A DNA stretch of 64,000 bases from Paraburkholderia sp. BL9I2N2 (GCF_004339745.1 NZ_SMGP01000001.1:3968001-4032000), one strand, 5' to 3'; shown: positions 7,903 to 17,437, counted from the stretch's first letter. Program-made: numbers and translations. Notes: generated by a model from the letters alone, not told the origin.

Positions 7903-8589
7903 TCAATACAGTTGGAACGACGAAAAAAATTGGTCGATCTGTTCCTGCTGCATCGGCTTGGATGCAATGATCGCCGCCTGATAGACGTGTCGGCCGCGCG
8001 CGACGAGTCGTGCGTAGACGGTGCGCGCTTCGTGTTGCGAACCCGCCTCGCCGCTCAGCTTCATTTCCAGGCCAAGCACCTGGCCGCCGGCCGCCAGCGG
8101 GATCTGCACGGCACGCGCTTCGGGCGCGGCGCCCACGTTGCGGGCGAGACCGTTGCGCAGGAAATCGAGTGCGGCGCGTTGCGTGGCCGCGTCGTCGTTG
8201 GGCAGCATCACGGTGCCGACCGCGAAGACGGCGTCGCCGGCTTCGGCCGTCTGCATCGCCATCTGCATCGGCGTGCCGTTGATCTGCACAGCCCGCTGAT
8301 CGTTGCCCGGCTTGGCGGGCAAGTCGACGGTATAACCGTTGTCGTTATTCATGATCGTCCGCCAGTCGAAGGTCGGCGAGCAGGCGCTCAGCGCGGCACC
8401 CAAAACCACCGTGCAAGCCAGCGTGCCGAGGATTGCACGCGCGCTCGACAGCCGAGACGTGGAGTCGGCCGCCACACAACGCGAAGAGCGCTCCGTTGAG
8501 CGGCTGGCAGAAGTAAGACGGGACGGAATTCGAGCGAGGAAGTGACTGACGCGGCCAACGCGACTGACGCGAAAAACAGTTCGGAACAT
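7903..8589 (-). CDS. Predicted outer-membrane lipoprotein of unknown function
   Basis: The longest frame gives 228 aa. A hydrophobic stretch followed by the lipobox L-S-A-C (Cys70 in this frame) marks a lipoprotein processed by signal peptidase II. The first 38 residues are rich in Ser and Arg and look unlike a signal peptide. A GTG at 8473-8475 would give a compact 31-residue leader and is the likelier true start, although neither start has a clear Shine-Dalgarno sequence. The mature part of about 160 aa is soluble and shows no motif I recognise. It is divergent from the thioredoxin gene. The lipoprotein assignment is firm; the function is not known. Confidence 0.75.
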   Translation of the reverse strand: MFRTVFRVSRVGRVSHFLARIPSRLTSASRSTERSSRCVAADSTSRLSSARAILGTLACTVVLGAALSACSPTFDWRTIMNNDNGYTVDLPAKPGNDQRAVQINGTPMQMAMQTAEAGDAVFAVGTVMLPNDDAATQRAALDFLRNGLARNVGAAPEARAVQIPLAAGGQVLGLEMKLSGEAGSQHEARTVYARLVARGRHVYQAAIIASKPMQQEQIDQFFSSFQLY

Positions 8590-8673
8590 GGGGACAGAAG
8601 ATCGGACTGACGAGAACGTAAAACCCTATTATCCGCTCCCTGCCGACGTCCTGCCGCGCCGCCGGAATGGGGC

Positions 8674-8679
8674 TACAAT
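8674..8679 (+). promoter_or_regulatory. -10 box (TACAAT) for the thioredoxin gene
   Basis: The sequence ggcTACAATagc is followed by an 81-nt leader to the ATG at 8761. The same GGCTACAAT context precedes metH in this window, and CGCTACAAT precedes birA, which suggests a shared sigma-70 -10 style. No convincing -35 is visible. Confidence 0.4.
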
Positions 8680-8760
8680 AGCGACGCTGTTCAGCACGGG
8701 CCGAAAGCCCAAACCGACGCACTGTCCCGCGCGTTCCGCGCGACTCTCGAGGTTCCGTTC

Positions 8761-9291
8761 ATGAGCTCCACCCCGTCCACCGCCGCCCGGCGCGCGAGTC
8801 CGCTTCGCTACATCATCATCGCCGCCGTGGCCGTTGCGATCGCCATCGCCGGTTATTTCGCGTTTGCCGGCCAGCAGCGCGTGCCTGACGCGACCTTCAC
8901 GTTGCTGTCCGGCCAGAAAGTCTCGACCGCCGACCTGAAAGGCAAGGTCTACCTCGTCAACTTCTGGGCAACGAGCTGCGATACCTGCATGAAGGAAATG
9001 CCGCAGATGGTCCAGACCTATAACCGCTTCAAGGGTCAAGGTCTCGAATTCGTCGCCGTGGCCATGAACTACGACGCGCCGATGTACGTGGCCAACTACA
9101 CGCAAACTCGCCAGTTGCCGTTCAAGGTGGCAATGGACGACGGCTCGGCCGCCAAGCAGTTCGGCAACGTCCAGCTCACGCCGACCACGTTCCTCATCGA
9201 CAAGGACGGCAAGATTCTGAAGCGCTATGTCGGCGAACCGCAATTCGCGGAACTCGACCAGTTGCTGGAAAAGGCGCTCAAAGCGGCTTGA
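8761..9291 (+). CDS. TlpA/ResA-family membrane-anchored thiol-disulfide oxidoreductase
   Basis: This 176-aa protein has one N-terminal membrane segment (about residues 17-36) and a periplasmic thioredoxin fold. The redox motif is W-A-T-S-C73-D-T-C76, and the cis-Pro loop lies in LTPTTFLID. Proteins of this family reduce disulfides in cytochrome c maturation or act as peroxiredoxin-like AhpC/TSA relatives in the periplasm. The partner cannot be told from the neighbours, which are a divergent lipoprotein and, convergently, dctD. A GAGG sequence precedes the ATG. A strong bidirectional terminator follows. The length is normal for the family. Confidence 0.85.
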   Translation: MSSTPSTAARRASPLRYIIIAAVAVAIAIAGYFAFAGQQRVPDATFTLLSGQKVSTADLKGKVYLVNFWATSCDTCMKEMPQMVQTYNRFKGQGLEFVAVAMNYDAPMYVANYTQTRQLPFKVAMDDGSAAKQFGNVQLTPTTFLIDKDGKILKRYVGEPQFAELDQLLEKALKAA

Positions 9292-9307
9292 CGGGATTCA
9301 GTTGATT

Positions 9308-9346
9308 CAAAAAACCGCCGGCCTCGCATCTCAAGGCCGGCGTTTT
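9308..9346. terminator. Bidirectional intrinsic terminator
   Basis: An A-run (9308-9314) leads into the stem cgccggcc (9316-9323) paired with ggccggcg (9335-9342), followed by TTTT. It ends the rightward thioredoxin gene and, read on the other strand, the leftward dct operon. Confidence 0.85.
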
Positions 9347-9353
9347 CATATCC

Positions 9354-10706
9354 TCACCGTTCCCCTTCCCCTTTGGCCGCGAGGCCATATCGCTTGATCT
9401 TTTCGTAGAGCGTCGCCTTGCCGAGTTGCAGCTTGTCTGCCGCGACCGCGACCACGCCGCCGGTCTGCTCCAACGCCTCCGCGATCACCGCCCGCTCGAA
9501 TTGCTCGACGCGCTCCTTCAAGGGCTGCGTGTCCGTGCCGTCGTCGCCGAAAGACATGACCGGATCGTCGGCGATGCCGAGCACAAAGCGGTCGGCGGCG
9601 TTGCGCAACTCCCGCACGTTGCCCGGCCAGTCGCGCTGCATCAGGCTCGCGCGCTGACGATCGGTGAGGATCGGCGCGGGGCGTTGATAACGCACGGCCG
9701 CGTCCAGCAGGAAGTGCTCGAAGAGCGGCACGATGTCCTCGCGACGCTCGCCCAACGGCGGCAGGGCGATCGTCACCACGTTCAGCCGGTACAACAGATC
9801 GCGCCGGAACGAGCCGTCCGCGACATGCTCGGCCATGTCGCCCTTGGCGGCGGCGACCACGCGGCAATTCACGCGAATCGGCTGATTCGAGCCGAGCCGC
9901 TCCAGCACGCCGTCCTGAAGCACGCGCAGCAGCTTGACCTGCAAGGCGAGCGGCATGCTTTCGATTTCATCCAGAAACAGCGTGCCGCCCGACGCATGTT
10001 CGAGCTTGCCGATGCGGCGTTTCGCCGCACCGGTGAAAGCGCCCGGCTCGTAGCCGAACATTTCCGACTCGAACATCGGCTCCGGCAACGCGCCGCAGTT
10101 CACCGCGATAAACGGTTTGTCACGGCGCGGGGACAGTTCGTGCAGGCTGCGCGCGATCAATTCCTTGCCCGCGCCCGTGTCGCCGTTGATCAGCACCGAG
10201 GCGTCGGTCGGCGCGACATTGGCGATCAGCCGCCGCACCTGTTCGATGGCCGGACTCCTGCCGATGATGCGCGGCGCCACCGAGTTCTGTTCCGCCAACT
10301 CACGGCGCAGCGCGAGGTTCTCCAGCACCAGCTTGCGACGCTCCAACGCTCGCCGCACGGTTTCGATCAGACGTTCGGACGCGAAAGGCTTTTCGATGAA
10401 GTCGTACGCGCCGTCGCGCATCGCCTGAACGGCCATTGAAATATCGCCATGGCCCGTCACCAGAATCACCGGCACGTCGGGCGCGCGCTCGTGGCATTGC
10501 GCGAGCAAATCGAGGCCGCTTGCGCCCGGCAAGCGAATGTCGCTGACGATCACGCCGGAGAAGTCCGCGCTGATCGTCTTCGCCGCGGACTCCACCGAGG
10601 CATGGCCGATCACGTCGAAGCCCGCCAGTTGCAAACTCTGCACGCTGGCGCGCCGCACCAGTTCGTCGTCTTCGATATACAGCACTTGCAGGCCGTGGTT
10701 CAGCAT
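9354..10706 (-). CDS. dctD: DctD, sigma-54-dependent response regulator for C4-dicarboxylate transport
   Basis: This is a 450-aa NtrC-family activator. The receiver domain (about 7-120) has the phosphoacceptor D56, T84 and K106. The AAA+ domain has Walker A GDTGAGKE (175-182) and the GAFTGA loop (222-227) that contacts sigma-54. A Fis-type HTH forms the C-terminus (about 410-440). I chose the ATG at 10704-10706 because the receiver begins a few residues later and the longer upstream frame runs into dctB. It lies 17 bp downstream of dctB and receives phosphate from it. The expected target, the dctA promoter, is at 14251-14266. Confidence 0.93.
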   Translation of the reverse strand: MLNHGLQVLYIEDDELVRRASVQSLQLAGFDVIGHASVESAAKTISADFSGVIVSDIRLPGASGLDLLAQCHERAPDVPVILVTGHGDISMAVQAMRDGAYDFIEKPFASERLIETVRRALERRKLVLENLALRRELAEQNSVAPRIIGRSPAIEQVRRLIANVAPTDASVLINGDTGAGKELIARSLHELSPRRDKPFIAVNCGALPEPMFESEMFGYEPGAFTGAAKRRIGKLEHASGGTLFLDEIESMPLALQVKLLRVLQDGVLERLGSNQPIRVNCRVVAAAKGDMAEHVADGSFRRDLLYRLNVVTIALPPLGERREDIVPLFEHFLLDAAVRYQRPAPILTDRQRASLMQRDWPGNVRELRNAADRFVLGIADDPVMSFGDDGTDTQPLKERVEQFERAVIAEALEQTGGVVAVAADKLQLGKATLYEKIKRYGLAAKGEGER

Positions 10707-10723
10707 GGCGTCTTCCGTGTGAT

Positions 10724-12724
10724 TCAGGAGCCCGCGGTCAGCGGGTCCGATGTGTGGTTCGTCTGCACGCGCGCACGGCGCAGCGTCAACACGAATAATG
10801 CACCGCCGTCCTGCGCGTTGCGCGCCACCAGCGTGCCGCCGCAATCGCGCGCGATCGACGACGAGATCGCGAGGCCGAGCCCCAGCCCGTGGCCCATTTC
10901 CTTGGTGGTGAAGAACGGTTCGAACAGATGCGGCAGGACCTCGTCGGGAATGCCGGGGCCGTTATCGCTCACGGCGAACGACAGATTCGCATCGGCGACT
11001 TCGATCTCAATCGAAATGCGCGGCGGGTGCACGTCGGCGGTTGCATCGAGCGCGTTGCCGAGCAGGTTGATCAACACCTGTTCGAGCCGCAGATCGTCGC
11101 AATGCGCGATCAGTTCGGGATGATCGTCGGCGAGATTCAGCGGCGTGCGCATGCCACTGTGCGCATCGAGCAAAGCAAATTCGACCTCGACGCCCTGCAA
11201 GCGCTTTTGCAACAGCGCGACGACATTGCGCAACGCCCGCACGATCGGCGCGCGCGCACTGCGTGGCCGCGCGCGTCCGACGAACAGTTTCAACTGATTG
11301 GTGATCTTGCCCATGCGCTCCGTGAGCGCGGCGATCGCTTCGAGATTTTCGCGCGCCGACGCCTGGTCGCCGCGCTCGAGTAGCACACGCGTGTTGTCCG
11401 AGAAACCGCGCAGCGCGGCGAGCGGCTGATTCAGTTCGTGCGTGATACCGGCGGCCATCTGACCGAGCGCGGCGAGCTTGCTCGCCTGGATGAGCTCGTC
11501 GTGCGCGGCGCGCAACTCCTGCTCGGCGCGCGTGCGTTCGGCCACTTCCTTCTGCAACTGTTCGTTCGCCTGCGAGAGATCCGCGGTGCGCTCGGCCACT
11601 CGCCGGTTCAGTTCGGCGTAGGCTTTTTGCAGAAGCGCGCGGCTGCGCATCACCTCGCGCACGCGCGCCCGGCGCATTCTCCAGTAGAACGCGAGCAACA
11701 CCAGCGACACGTAGCCGAAGGCGGTGACGATGGTCGCCTTGCGCGCGTCGGCGTCGACCGGATCGACGGGTGACAGGGTGATCAGATGCCAGTCCGGCTC
11801 GCCCATGCCACGCCGCGACGCCAGATAACGCGGAGCGTAGCGGCCGCCGCCAATGCGCACGATCTGCGCGTTGCCTTCGAGTGTGCGTTCGATCGACACC
11901 GGCAGCGCCGCGATCGGTTGCTGCGCGTATTGACGCGCCTGGTAGATCGAATCGGCGATGGGCCCCGACAGCGGCCGGATCGTATGGTATTTCCATGCCG
12001 GCACCGACGACAGAAAGATCACGCCGTGGTCGTCGGTCACGACGAGCGGCTCAGACGCATCCGCGCCCTGAAACCATTCAAGGTCGAGTTTGACGACCGC
12101 CACGCCGACGATCTTGCCCTCGCGCCGCACCGGCTGCGAGATGTAGTAGCCCGGCGCCTGCGAGATCGTGCCGATGCCGAAGAAGCGGCCCACGCTGCCT
12201 TTGACCGCATCGAGAAAATACGGCCGGAATTGATAGCCCGCGCCGACGAAGCTGCCCGGCCCGCGCCAGTTGCTCGCCGCGACGCAGAAGCCGTCGAGCG
12301 GAATGATATAGGTGACCGTGGCGCGCGCGTGGCGGTTCAGATCTTCAAGATAGACATTGGCGCGCGCGACATTGGCCGGAGTGGGACTAACCAGCACGTC
12401 CTGCACGATGGGATGTTCGGCCAGCAGATAAGGCAGCGATTCGTAGCGTTCGAGCGTGCTCTTCAGCGCGCTGGTCGTACGGTCGACCCGTACCGAGGCG
12501 TTGCGCCGCAAATGGTCGATGCCGCTTTGCCACGCGATGCTGTACGTGAGCCCGCACGCCACCACGAGCCCGGCGACGAGCGCGAAGAAGATCAGCAGGC
12601 GTCGCGTCACGTTGGCAATATCCGATCGATGAGGATCGTTTATTGTGGCATAAGGCGACGCGTCGTCGGCGCTAGCCTCGTCGGCCGACGGCGCGGGAGT
12701 CTGGCCGGCGGGCACCGGATTCAT
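10724..12724 (-). CDS. dctB: DctB, C4-dicarboxylate sensor histidine kinase
   Basis: This 666-aa sensor kinase has two membrane segments (about 42-62 and 330-347). They frame a large periplasmic double-PDC/Cache sensor domain that binds succinate, fumarate and malate in this family. A coiled coil (about 365-415) leads to the HisKA box with H429 in GITHELNQP. The ATP-binding domain follows, with N-box NLLGNALDA and G-boxes DNGPGIP and GLGLGLAI. The first ~30 residues are an extra acidic, Pro/Ala-rich cytoplasmic tail. It lies between dctA and dctD in one transcription direction. Confidence 0.93.
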   Translation of the reverse strand: MNPVPAGQTPAPSADEASADDASPYATINDPHRSDIANVTRRLLIFFALVAGLVVACGLTYSIAWQSGIDHLRRNASVRVDRTTSALKSTLERYESLPYLLAEHPIVQDVLVSPTPANVARANVYLEDLNRHARATVTYIIPLDGFCVAASNWRGPGSFVGAGYQFRPYFLDAVKGSVGRFFGIGTISQAPGYYISQPVRREGKIVGVAVVKLDLEWFQGADASEPLVVTDDHGVIFLSSVPAWKYHTIRPLSGPIADSIYQARQYAQQPIAALPVSIERTLEGNAQIVRIGGGRYAPRYLASRRGMGEPDWHLITLSPVDPVDADARKATIVTAFGYVSLVLLAFYWRMRRARVREVMRSRALLQKAYAELNRRVAERTADLSQANEQLQKEVAERTRAEQELRAAHDELIQASKLAALGQMAAGITHELNQPLAALRGFSDNTRVLLERGDQASARENLEAIAALTERMGKITNQLKLFVGRARPRSARAPIVRALRNVVALLQKRLQGVEVEFALLDAHSGMRTPLNLADDHPELIAHCDDLRLEQVLINLLGNALDATADVHPPRISIEIEVADANLSFAVSDNGPGIPDEVLPHLFEPFFTTKEMGHGLGLGLAISSSIARDCGGTLVARNAQDGGALFVLTLRRARVQTNHTSDPLTAGS

Positions 12725-12779
12725 ACGCTGGTGTCCGCGGCCGGGAGGGTTGCGTTACAAGACGTTGCCGATGCGCGGC

Positions 12780-14060
12780 TTAAACGCCGGCCGGCTCTTT
12801 GACCGTCACGTCGCCACGCAAGGCGGCGTTCAGCTTGTTGCGGTCCAGTTCCTTTTCCCATGCCGACACCACCACCGTCGCCACGCCGTTGCCAACGATG
12901 TTCGTCAGCGCGCGGCATTCGCTCATGAAGCGGTCGATACCGAGAATCAGCACCATGCCCGACAGCGGAATGGTCGGCACCACGGCCAGCGTCGCGGCCA
13001 GCGTGATGAAGCCCGCGCCGGTCACGCCGCTCGCGCCCTTCGAGGTCAGCATCGTCACCGCCAGCAGCGTGAGCTGCTGCGTCCACGTGAGGTCGGTGTT
13101 GGTGGCTTGCGCGATGAACAGCACGGCCATCGTCATGTAGATGTTGGTGCCGTCGAGGTTGAACGAATAACCGGTCGGTACCACGAGGCCCACCACCGAA
13201 CGCGAGCAGCCGAGTTTTTCGAGCTTCAGCATCAGTTGCGGCAGCGCGGCTTCGGACGAGCTCGTGCCGAGCACGATCAGCATCTCTTCCTTGATATACG
13301 CCACGAAGCGCAGGATGTTGAAGCCCACCGCACGCGCGATGATGCCGAGCACCACCACCACGAACACGATCGAGGTCAGATAGAACGTGCCGATCAGTTT
13401 CAGCATCGGCAGCAGCGAGCCGATACCGTACTTGCCGATCGTGAAGGCCATCGCGCCGAACGCGCCGATCGGCGCCAGCTTCGTAATGATCCGCACGATG
13501 CCGAACAGGATATGCGAGAGCCCGTCGATGAAGTTCGTCACGACCTTGCCCTTCTCACCGGCCGTCGCGAGCACCGCACCGAACAGCAGCGCGATCAGCA
13601 GAATCTGCAAGATTTCACCCTGCGCGAATGCCGACGAGAGCGTGTCCGGAATGATGTGCATCAGGAAGTCGACCGTGGTCTGGCCGTGCGCCTTGGCGGC
13701 GTACGACGCGACCGACTTGCCGTCGAGAGTCGCCGGGTCGATGTTGAAGCCGACGCCCGGCTTCAGCACGTGCGTGGCGATCAGGCCGAGCACCAGCGCG
13801 AAGGTCGAGACGATTTCGAAGTACAGCAGCGCCTTGCCACCGACGCGCCCGACCTTCTTCATGTCTTCCATGCCGGCGATGCCCGTCACCACCGTACAGA
13901 AGATGATCGGCCCGATCACCATCTTGATCAGCTTGATGAAGCCGTCGCCGAGCGGCTTCATGTCGACGGCTAAATTCGGGTAGAAATGCCCGAGCGCGAT
14001 GCCGATGATGATCGCCACGATCACCTGGACGTACAGCACTTTGTGGATAGGTTTCTTCAC
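12780..14060 (-). CDS. dctA: DctA, C4-dicarboxylate/proton symporter
   Basis: This 426-aa inner-membrane protein belongs to the DAACS family and imports succinate, fumarate, malate and usually aspartate or orotate. Family hallmarks are the GIALGHFYP segment near the N-terminus, the serine-rich LGTSSSEAALP hairpin loop and the N-L-D-G-T transport motif near VPTGYSFNLDGT. The start is GTG at 14058-14060 with an AGGAA Shine-Dalgarno upstream. It is the first gene of dctA-dctB-dctD, with 55 bp to dctB. Upstream are a sigma-54 promoter and tandem activator-like sites, so induction through DctBD is expected. Confidence 0.95.
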   Translation of the reverse strand: MKKPIHKVLYVQVIVAIIIGIALGHFYPNLAVDMKPLGDGFIKLIKMVIGPIIFCTVVTGIAGMEDMKKVGRVGGKALLYFEIVSTFALVLGLIATHVLKPGVGFNIDPATLDGKSVASYAAKAHGQTTVDFLMHIIPDTLSSAFAQGEILQILLIALLFGAVLATAGEKGKVVTNFIDGLSHILFGIVRIITKLAPIGAFGAMAFTIGKYGIGSLLPMLKLIGTFYLTSIVFVVVVLGIIARAVGFNILRFVAYIKEEMLIVLGTSSSEAALPQLMLKLEKLGCSRSVVGLVVPTGYSFNLDGTNIYMTMAVLFIAQATNTDLTWTQQLTLLAVTMLTSKGASGVTGAGFITLAATLAVVPTIPLSGMVLILGIDRFMSECRALTNIVGNGVATVVVSAWEKELDRNKLNAALRGDVTVKEPAGV

Positions 14061-14250
14061 GATGGTTCCTGCGATGTGGATGAGCTCAATGGCCTGCCAC
14101 GCTGCGCATCATGCGAACGAATAGTCGTCACGCCTGTGCACGGCATTAGGCCGCGACAAGACGACGAATTCAGAAATACCGGGAAGGGAAATCGGACATC
14201 GTTGTCTCCTTGCTTTAGTTGTCGGACCGTTGCGGCCGCGGCTTCTATTT

Positions 14251-14266
14251 CGCAAGGTCGATGCCA
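14251..14266 (-). promoter_or_regulatory. Sigma-54 (-24/-12) promoter of dctA
   Basis: Read on the minus strand the site is TGGCATCGACCTTGCG. It matches TGGCA-N6-TTGC, with GG at -24 and GC at -12 at exact spacing. Transcription would start near 14240, giving a leader of about 180 nt before dctA. The 401-bp gap 14061-14461 otherwise holds only the activator sites described next. Confidence 0.75.
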
Positions 14267-14337
14267 GCTTGATGCCGGGCTCGACGCCTTGATTCTTATG
14301 GGTTTTCCGGCGCTTCATCCTATGTGCCGTCTGGGAT

Positions 14338-14378
14338 TCCGGAAATCCGGACAAGGGCTGTCGGGGAATCCGGAATCC
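14338..14378. promoter_or_regulatory. Tandem DctD-like upstream activator sites
   Basis: Site 1 is tccggaaatccgga (14338-14351) and site 2 is ggaatccggaatcc (14365-14378), with centres about 27 bp apart and about 70-110 bp upstream of the -24 element. Site 1 contains CGGAAATCCG, which resembles, as I recall it, the core of rhizobial DctD sites upstream of dctA. Binding by DctD is inferred from position and similarity. Confidence 0.5.
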
Positions 14379-14461
14379 ATTGTGGCGGCAGCCTCGGGAT
14401 AACCCGTAGGGCTTTTTACGGCGTGCGTTGCCGGAAGCAAGCGCCGCCTGACTCGTCTCGT

Positions 14462-15532
14462 TTAAACGCTGCCCTCTTCCAGCACCAGCAGATTCTCGTG
14501 CGAGAAACCGAGCGACACCGGCTGCCCGCGTTCGGGCAAACCGCGATTCGGGTCGTTGAATATGTCGAGCGAAATCACGGCGTCTTTCACGCGGGTTCGG
14601 ATGCGCACTACGGCGCCGAGGAAATTCACTTCTTCGACGGTGGCGTTCAACGTGTTGCGGCCGGGCGCGGCCGGCTCCAGCACGATAGCTTCGGGCCGCA
14701 GCGCGAGCAGGCGTTTCTTGCCCGCATCGTTCGACGGCAACTCCTGCGTGGTGGTCAGCTCCTGGCCGTCCACGATCATCTTGCCGGTCGCCGGATCGAC
14801 CACATGTCCAGCCAGGATATTCAGCGTGCCGACGAACGATGCAACGAAGCGTGTGCGCGGAAAGTTGTAGATCTCCGAGGGCGTGCCGATCTGTTCGACG
14901 CGGCCCTCGTTCATCACGACGATGCGGTCGGAAATCGACAGCGCCTCTTCCTGATCGTGCGTGACAAAAATCGACGTGATGCCCAGTTCGCGCTGCAACG
15001 CGCGAATGTCCTGGCGCAACGAGATGCGAATCTTGGCGTCGAGTGCGGAGAGCGGTTCGTCGAGCAGCAACACCTGCGGCTTGCCGGCGAGCGCGCGCGC
15101 GAGCGCCACGCGCTGCTGCTGGCCGCCGGACAATTGCCACGGATAACGCCCGCCGAGATGCGGCAGCTTGATCAGTTGCAGCATCTCCTCCACGCGCTGA
15201 CTGATCTCCGCCTGCGGCCGATGCGTGATCTTCAGTCCGAAGCCGATGTTCGCGGCCACCGTCATGTTCGGAAACAGCGCATACGACTGGAACACCATAC
15301 CGACCTTGCGTTGCCGCGTGCGAAGGTGCGTGACGTCCTTGTTGTCGAGCCGGATGATGCCGCGCGTCGGCGTTTCGAAGCCGGCGATCATGCGCAGCAC
15401 CGTCGTCTTGCCGCAGCCGGACGGTCCGAGGAAAGTAGTGAATTCGCCGCGTTCGATCTGCATGTCGAAGTGATGCAGCGCAATGTTCGCCCCGAAGGAC
15501 TTATGCAGATTTTCGATTTCAAGAAATGCCAT
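14462..15532 (-). CDS. ABC importer ATPase (PotA/UgpC/FbpC type)
   Basis: This 356-aa ATP-hydrolysing subunit has Walker A GPSGCGKT (36-43), signature LSGGQQQR, Walker B LLLDEP and a C-terminal TOBE-like regulatory domain (about 240-356). I chose the ATG at 15530-15532, where MAFLEIENLHKSFG gives the normal family N-terminus. The frame continues upstream but overlaps the permease gene. It is the last gene of a five-gene leftward operon: phosphodiesterase, binding protein, two permeases, ATPase. The substrate cannot be read from the ATPase. Neighbours suggest glycerophosphodiesters or another phosphorylated or polyamine-type solute. Confidence 0.88.
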   Translation of the reverse strand: MAFLEIENLHKSFGANIALHHFDMQIERGEFTTFLGPSGCGKTTVLRMIAGFETPTRGIIRLDNKDVTHLRTRQRKVGMVFQSYALFPNMTVAANIGFGLKITHRPQAEISQRVEEMLQLIKLPHLGGRYPWQLSGGQQQRVALARALAGKPQVLLLDEPLSALDAKIRISLRQDIRALQRELGITSIFVTHDQEEALSISDRIVVMNEGRVEQIGTPSEIYNFPRTRFVASFVGTLNILAGHVVDPATGKMIVDGQELTTTQELPSNDAGKKRLLALRPEAIVLEPAAPGRNTLNATVEEVNFLGAVVRIRTRVKDAVISLDIFNDPNRGLPERGQPVSLGFSHENLLVLEEGSV

Positions 15533-15564
15533 GATTCGCTGCCTCAGTCCGTCAAACTCATTGG

Positions 15565-16356
15565 TCACACTTTCTGGCCGCTCATCGCGCGGGCCGAGCC
15601 GAATACCTGAATCAATCCCATCGACGCCCACGTGATCACGAACGCGATGATCGCGAGCGCCGACGGCTCGTACGCGCGGTTCGCACCGATCAATTGCAGG
15701 TACGGACCGAACGCGGGACGGTCGAGCAGGCTCGCCAGCGTGAACTCGCCGATCACCACCGCAAAGGTGAGAAAGGCGCCGGACAGAATGCCCGAGCGGA
15801 TGTTCGGGAAGATCACCTTGAAGAGAATCGTCGGCCAGTTCGCGCCGAGACATTCGGCGGCTTCGGTGAGCGAGCGCACGTCGACCGCGCGCAGACCGGC
15901 ATCGACGGCGCGGTACATGTACGGCAGCGAGAGCGTCACATAGCCGAACACCAGCAGCAGATCGGTGGCGCGCTCGTTGCCGGTGAGCGGCAGAATCGAA
16001 CTGCTGTTATAGATGCGCAGATAACCGAACACGATCACAATCGCCGGCACCACCAGCGGCAACAGCGTGATGAATTCGACCAGCGGCCGCAGCTTCGGCA
16101 AGCGCAACTGCACCCAGTACGCGGTCGGCACGACCAGCAACACGCCGACGACGATCGTCAGCAGCGCCATCAGAATCGAGTAGCCGAACGAGGCCTGAAA
16201 GCGCGGATCGCCGAGCACGACGCTGTACGCTTCGAAGCTATAGGTGCCGCGCTTCATGCGCAGGCTGAACTCGAATGTCGCGATCAACGGAATGAGAAAG
16301 TACAGCGAACCGACGATCATCGCGGTCCACGCACCCACACGCGATTGGCTTTTCAT
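15565..16356 (-). CDS. ABC importer inner-membrane permease (PotC/PhnV type)
   Basis: This 263-aa permease has about six membrane segments. The cytoplasmic EAA loop reads EAAECLGANWPTILFKVIFPNI and contacts the ATPase. Its start overlaps the end of the preceding permease by 4 bp, so translation is coupled. Together with the gene at 16353 it forms the heterodimeric channel. Homologues serve spermidine/putrescine, 2-aminoethylphosphonate or iron importers, so the substrate is left open. Confidence 0.87.
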   Translation of the reverse strand: MKSQSRVGAWTAMIVGSLYFLIPLIATFEFSLRMKRGTYSFEAYSVVLGDPRFQASFGYSILMALLTIVVGVLLVVPTAYWVQLRLPKLRPLVEFITLLPLVVPAIVIVFGYLRIYNSSSILPLTGNERATDLLLVFGYVTLSLPYMYRAVDAGLRAVDVRSLTEAAECLGANWPTILFKVIFPNIRSGILSGAFLTFAVVIGEFTLASLLDRPAFGPYLQLIGANRAYEPSALAIIAFVITWASMGLIQVFGSARAMSGQKV

Positions 16357-17291
16357 CGACGTCCCCTTTCAGCACGCGAGCGCAGCCAGATGTAGCCGCC
16401 ATTCGAAAGGCCGGTGACAAGCACCATGCCGAGCGCGAGTGCATAGCCGAGATTCTGGTTGTGCATCACGTCGCCGCGAATCTGCGCGTACAACAGGATC
16501 GTCACGATGTTCAGCGAACTGCCGGTCAGCGCATAGGCCGTGGCGACCGCGCCGAACGAATTGGCGAACAGCAGCAGCGCGGCGCCGAGCACGCTCGGCC
16601 ACAGCACCGGCAGCGCGACGTAGCGCCAGTATTGATATGCGGTGCCGCCGAGGCAATCGCAGGCCTCGCGCCATTCGCGCTTCAGGCCGTCGAGCGCGGG
16701 CGTGACGATCAGCACCATCAACGGAATCTGGAAATACAGATAGGTCAGCGTCAGACCGGAAAAGCTCAGGATGCTGAAGCCGGTCGAGTACAGATTGAAG
16801 CCGAGGTATTTCTTCAGCAGCACAGTGACGAGCCCGACCCGCCCCAACGTGCAGATGAAAGCGAACGCGAGCGGCACGCCGGCAAAGTTCGACGCGACGC
16901 CCGAAAACGTCATCAAGGTCGGACGAATCCACCCGGGCAATTTGCCCTGCACCGCCGCCCATGCGAGCAGCGAGCCGATCACCGCGCCGCCGATCGAGGA
17001 GGCGGCGCTCACCTTGAAGCTGATCCAGTACGCGTCCATCACGGTCGGCTGGAGCAGGTCGCGGAAATTGGCGAGCGTGAAATGGCCTTGCGAATCCTGG
17101 AACGCGCCGACCATCAGAAAGCCGGTCGGCAGAATCAGGAACAGCAGCGCGAACGTGAAAAACGGCACCACGCCGATCCAGGCGAGCAACGACGACGCGC
17201 GGCTTGGACCGTTGACGCGAGGCGTTGGGGTGGGCACAGGCGGAACCAGCAATTCCGGCTGCACCGATCCAGCATCCGATGAAGCGCTCAT
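16353..17291 (-). CDS. ABC importer inner-membrane permease (PotB/PhnU type)
   Basis: This 312-aa permease has a cytoplasmic Pro-rich tail of about 35 residues before the first membrane helix and about six helices in all. The EAA loop is REACDCLGGTAYQYWRYVALP. It is the partner of the 263-aa permease with which it overlaps by 4 bp. About 146 bp separate it from the upstream binding-protein gene, with no gene visible between them. Confidence 0.87.
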   Translation of the reverse strand: MSASSDAGSVQPELLVPPVPTPTPRVNGPSRASSLLAWIGVVPFFTFALLFLILPTGFLMVGAFQDSQGHFTLANFRDLLQPTVMDAYWISFKVSAASSIGGAVIGSLLAWAAVQGKLPGWIRPTLMTFSGVASNFAGVPLAFAFICTLGRVGLVTVLLKKYLGFNLYSTGFSILSFSGLTLTYLYFQIPLMVLIVTPALDGLKREWREACDCLGGTAYQYWRYVALPVLWPSVLGAALLLFANSFGAVATAYALTGSSLNIVTILLYAQIRGDVMHNQNLGYALALGMVLVTGLSNGGYIWLRSRAERGRR

Positions 17292-17437
17292 AGCTCACCC
17301 TTGGGGCAATCTGGCAAACGCACCCGGCGCGCAGCGCTCATCACGAGCGGCGGCGCGCCGGGGCGACAAAACTTCAGGCTTCGGTTCGGCGTCGCGGCGC
17401 GCGTGCTGCGTTGCCGCCGCGACTCACGCTATGCCGC

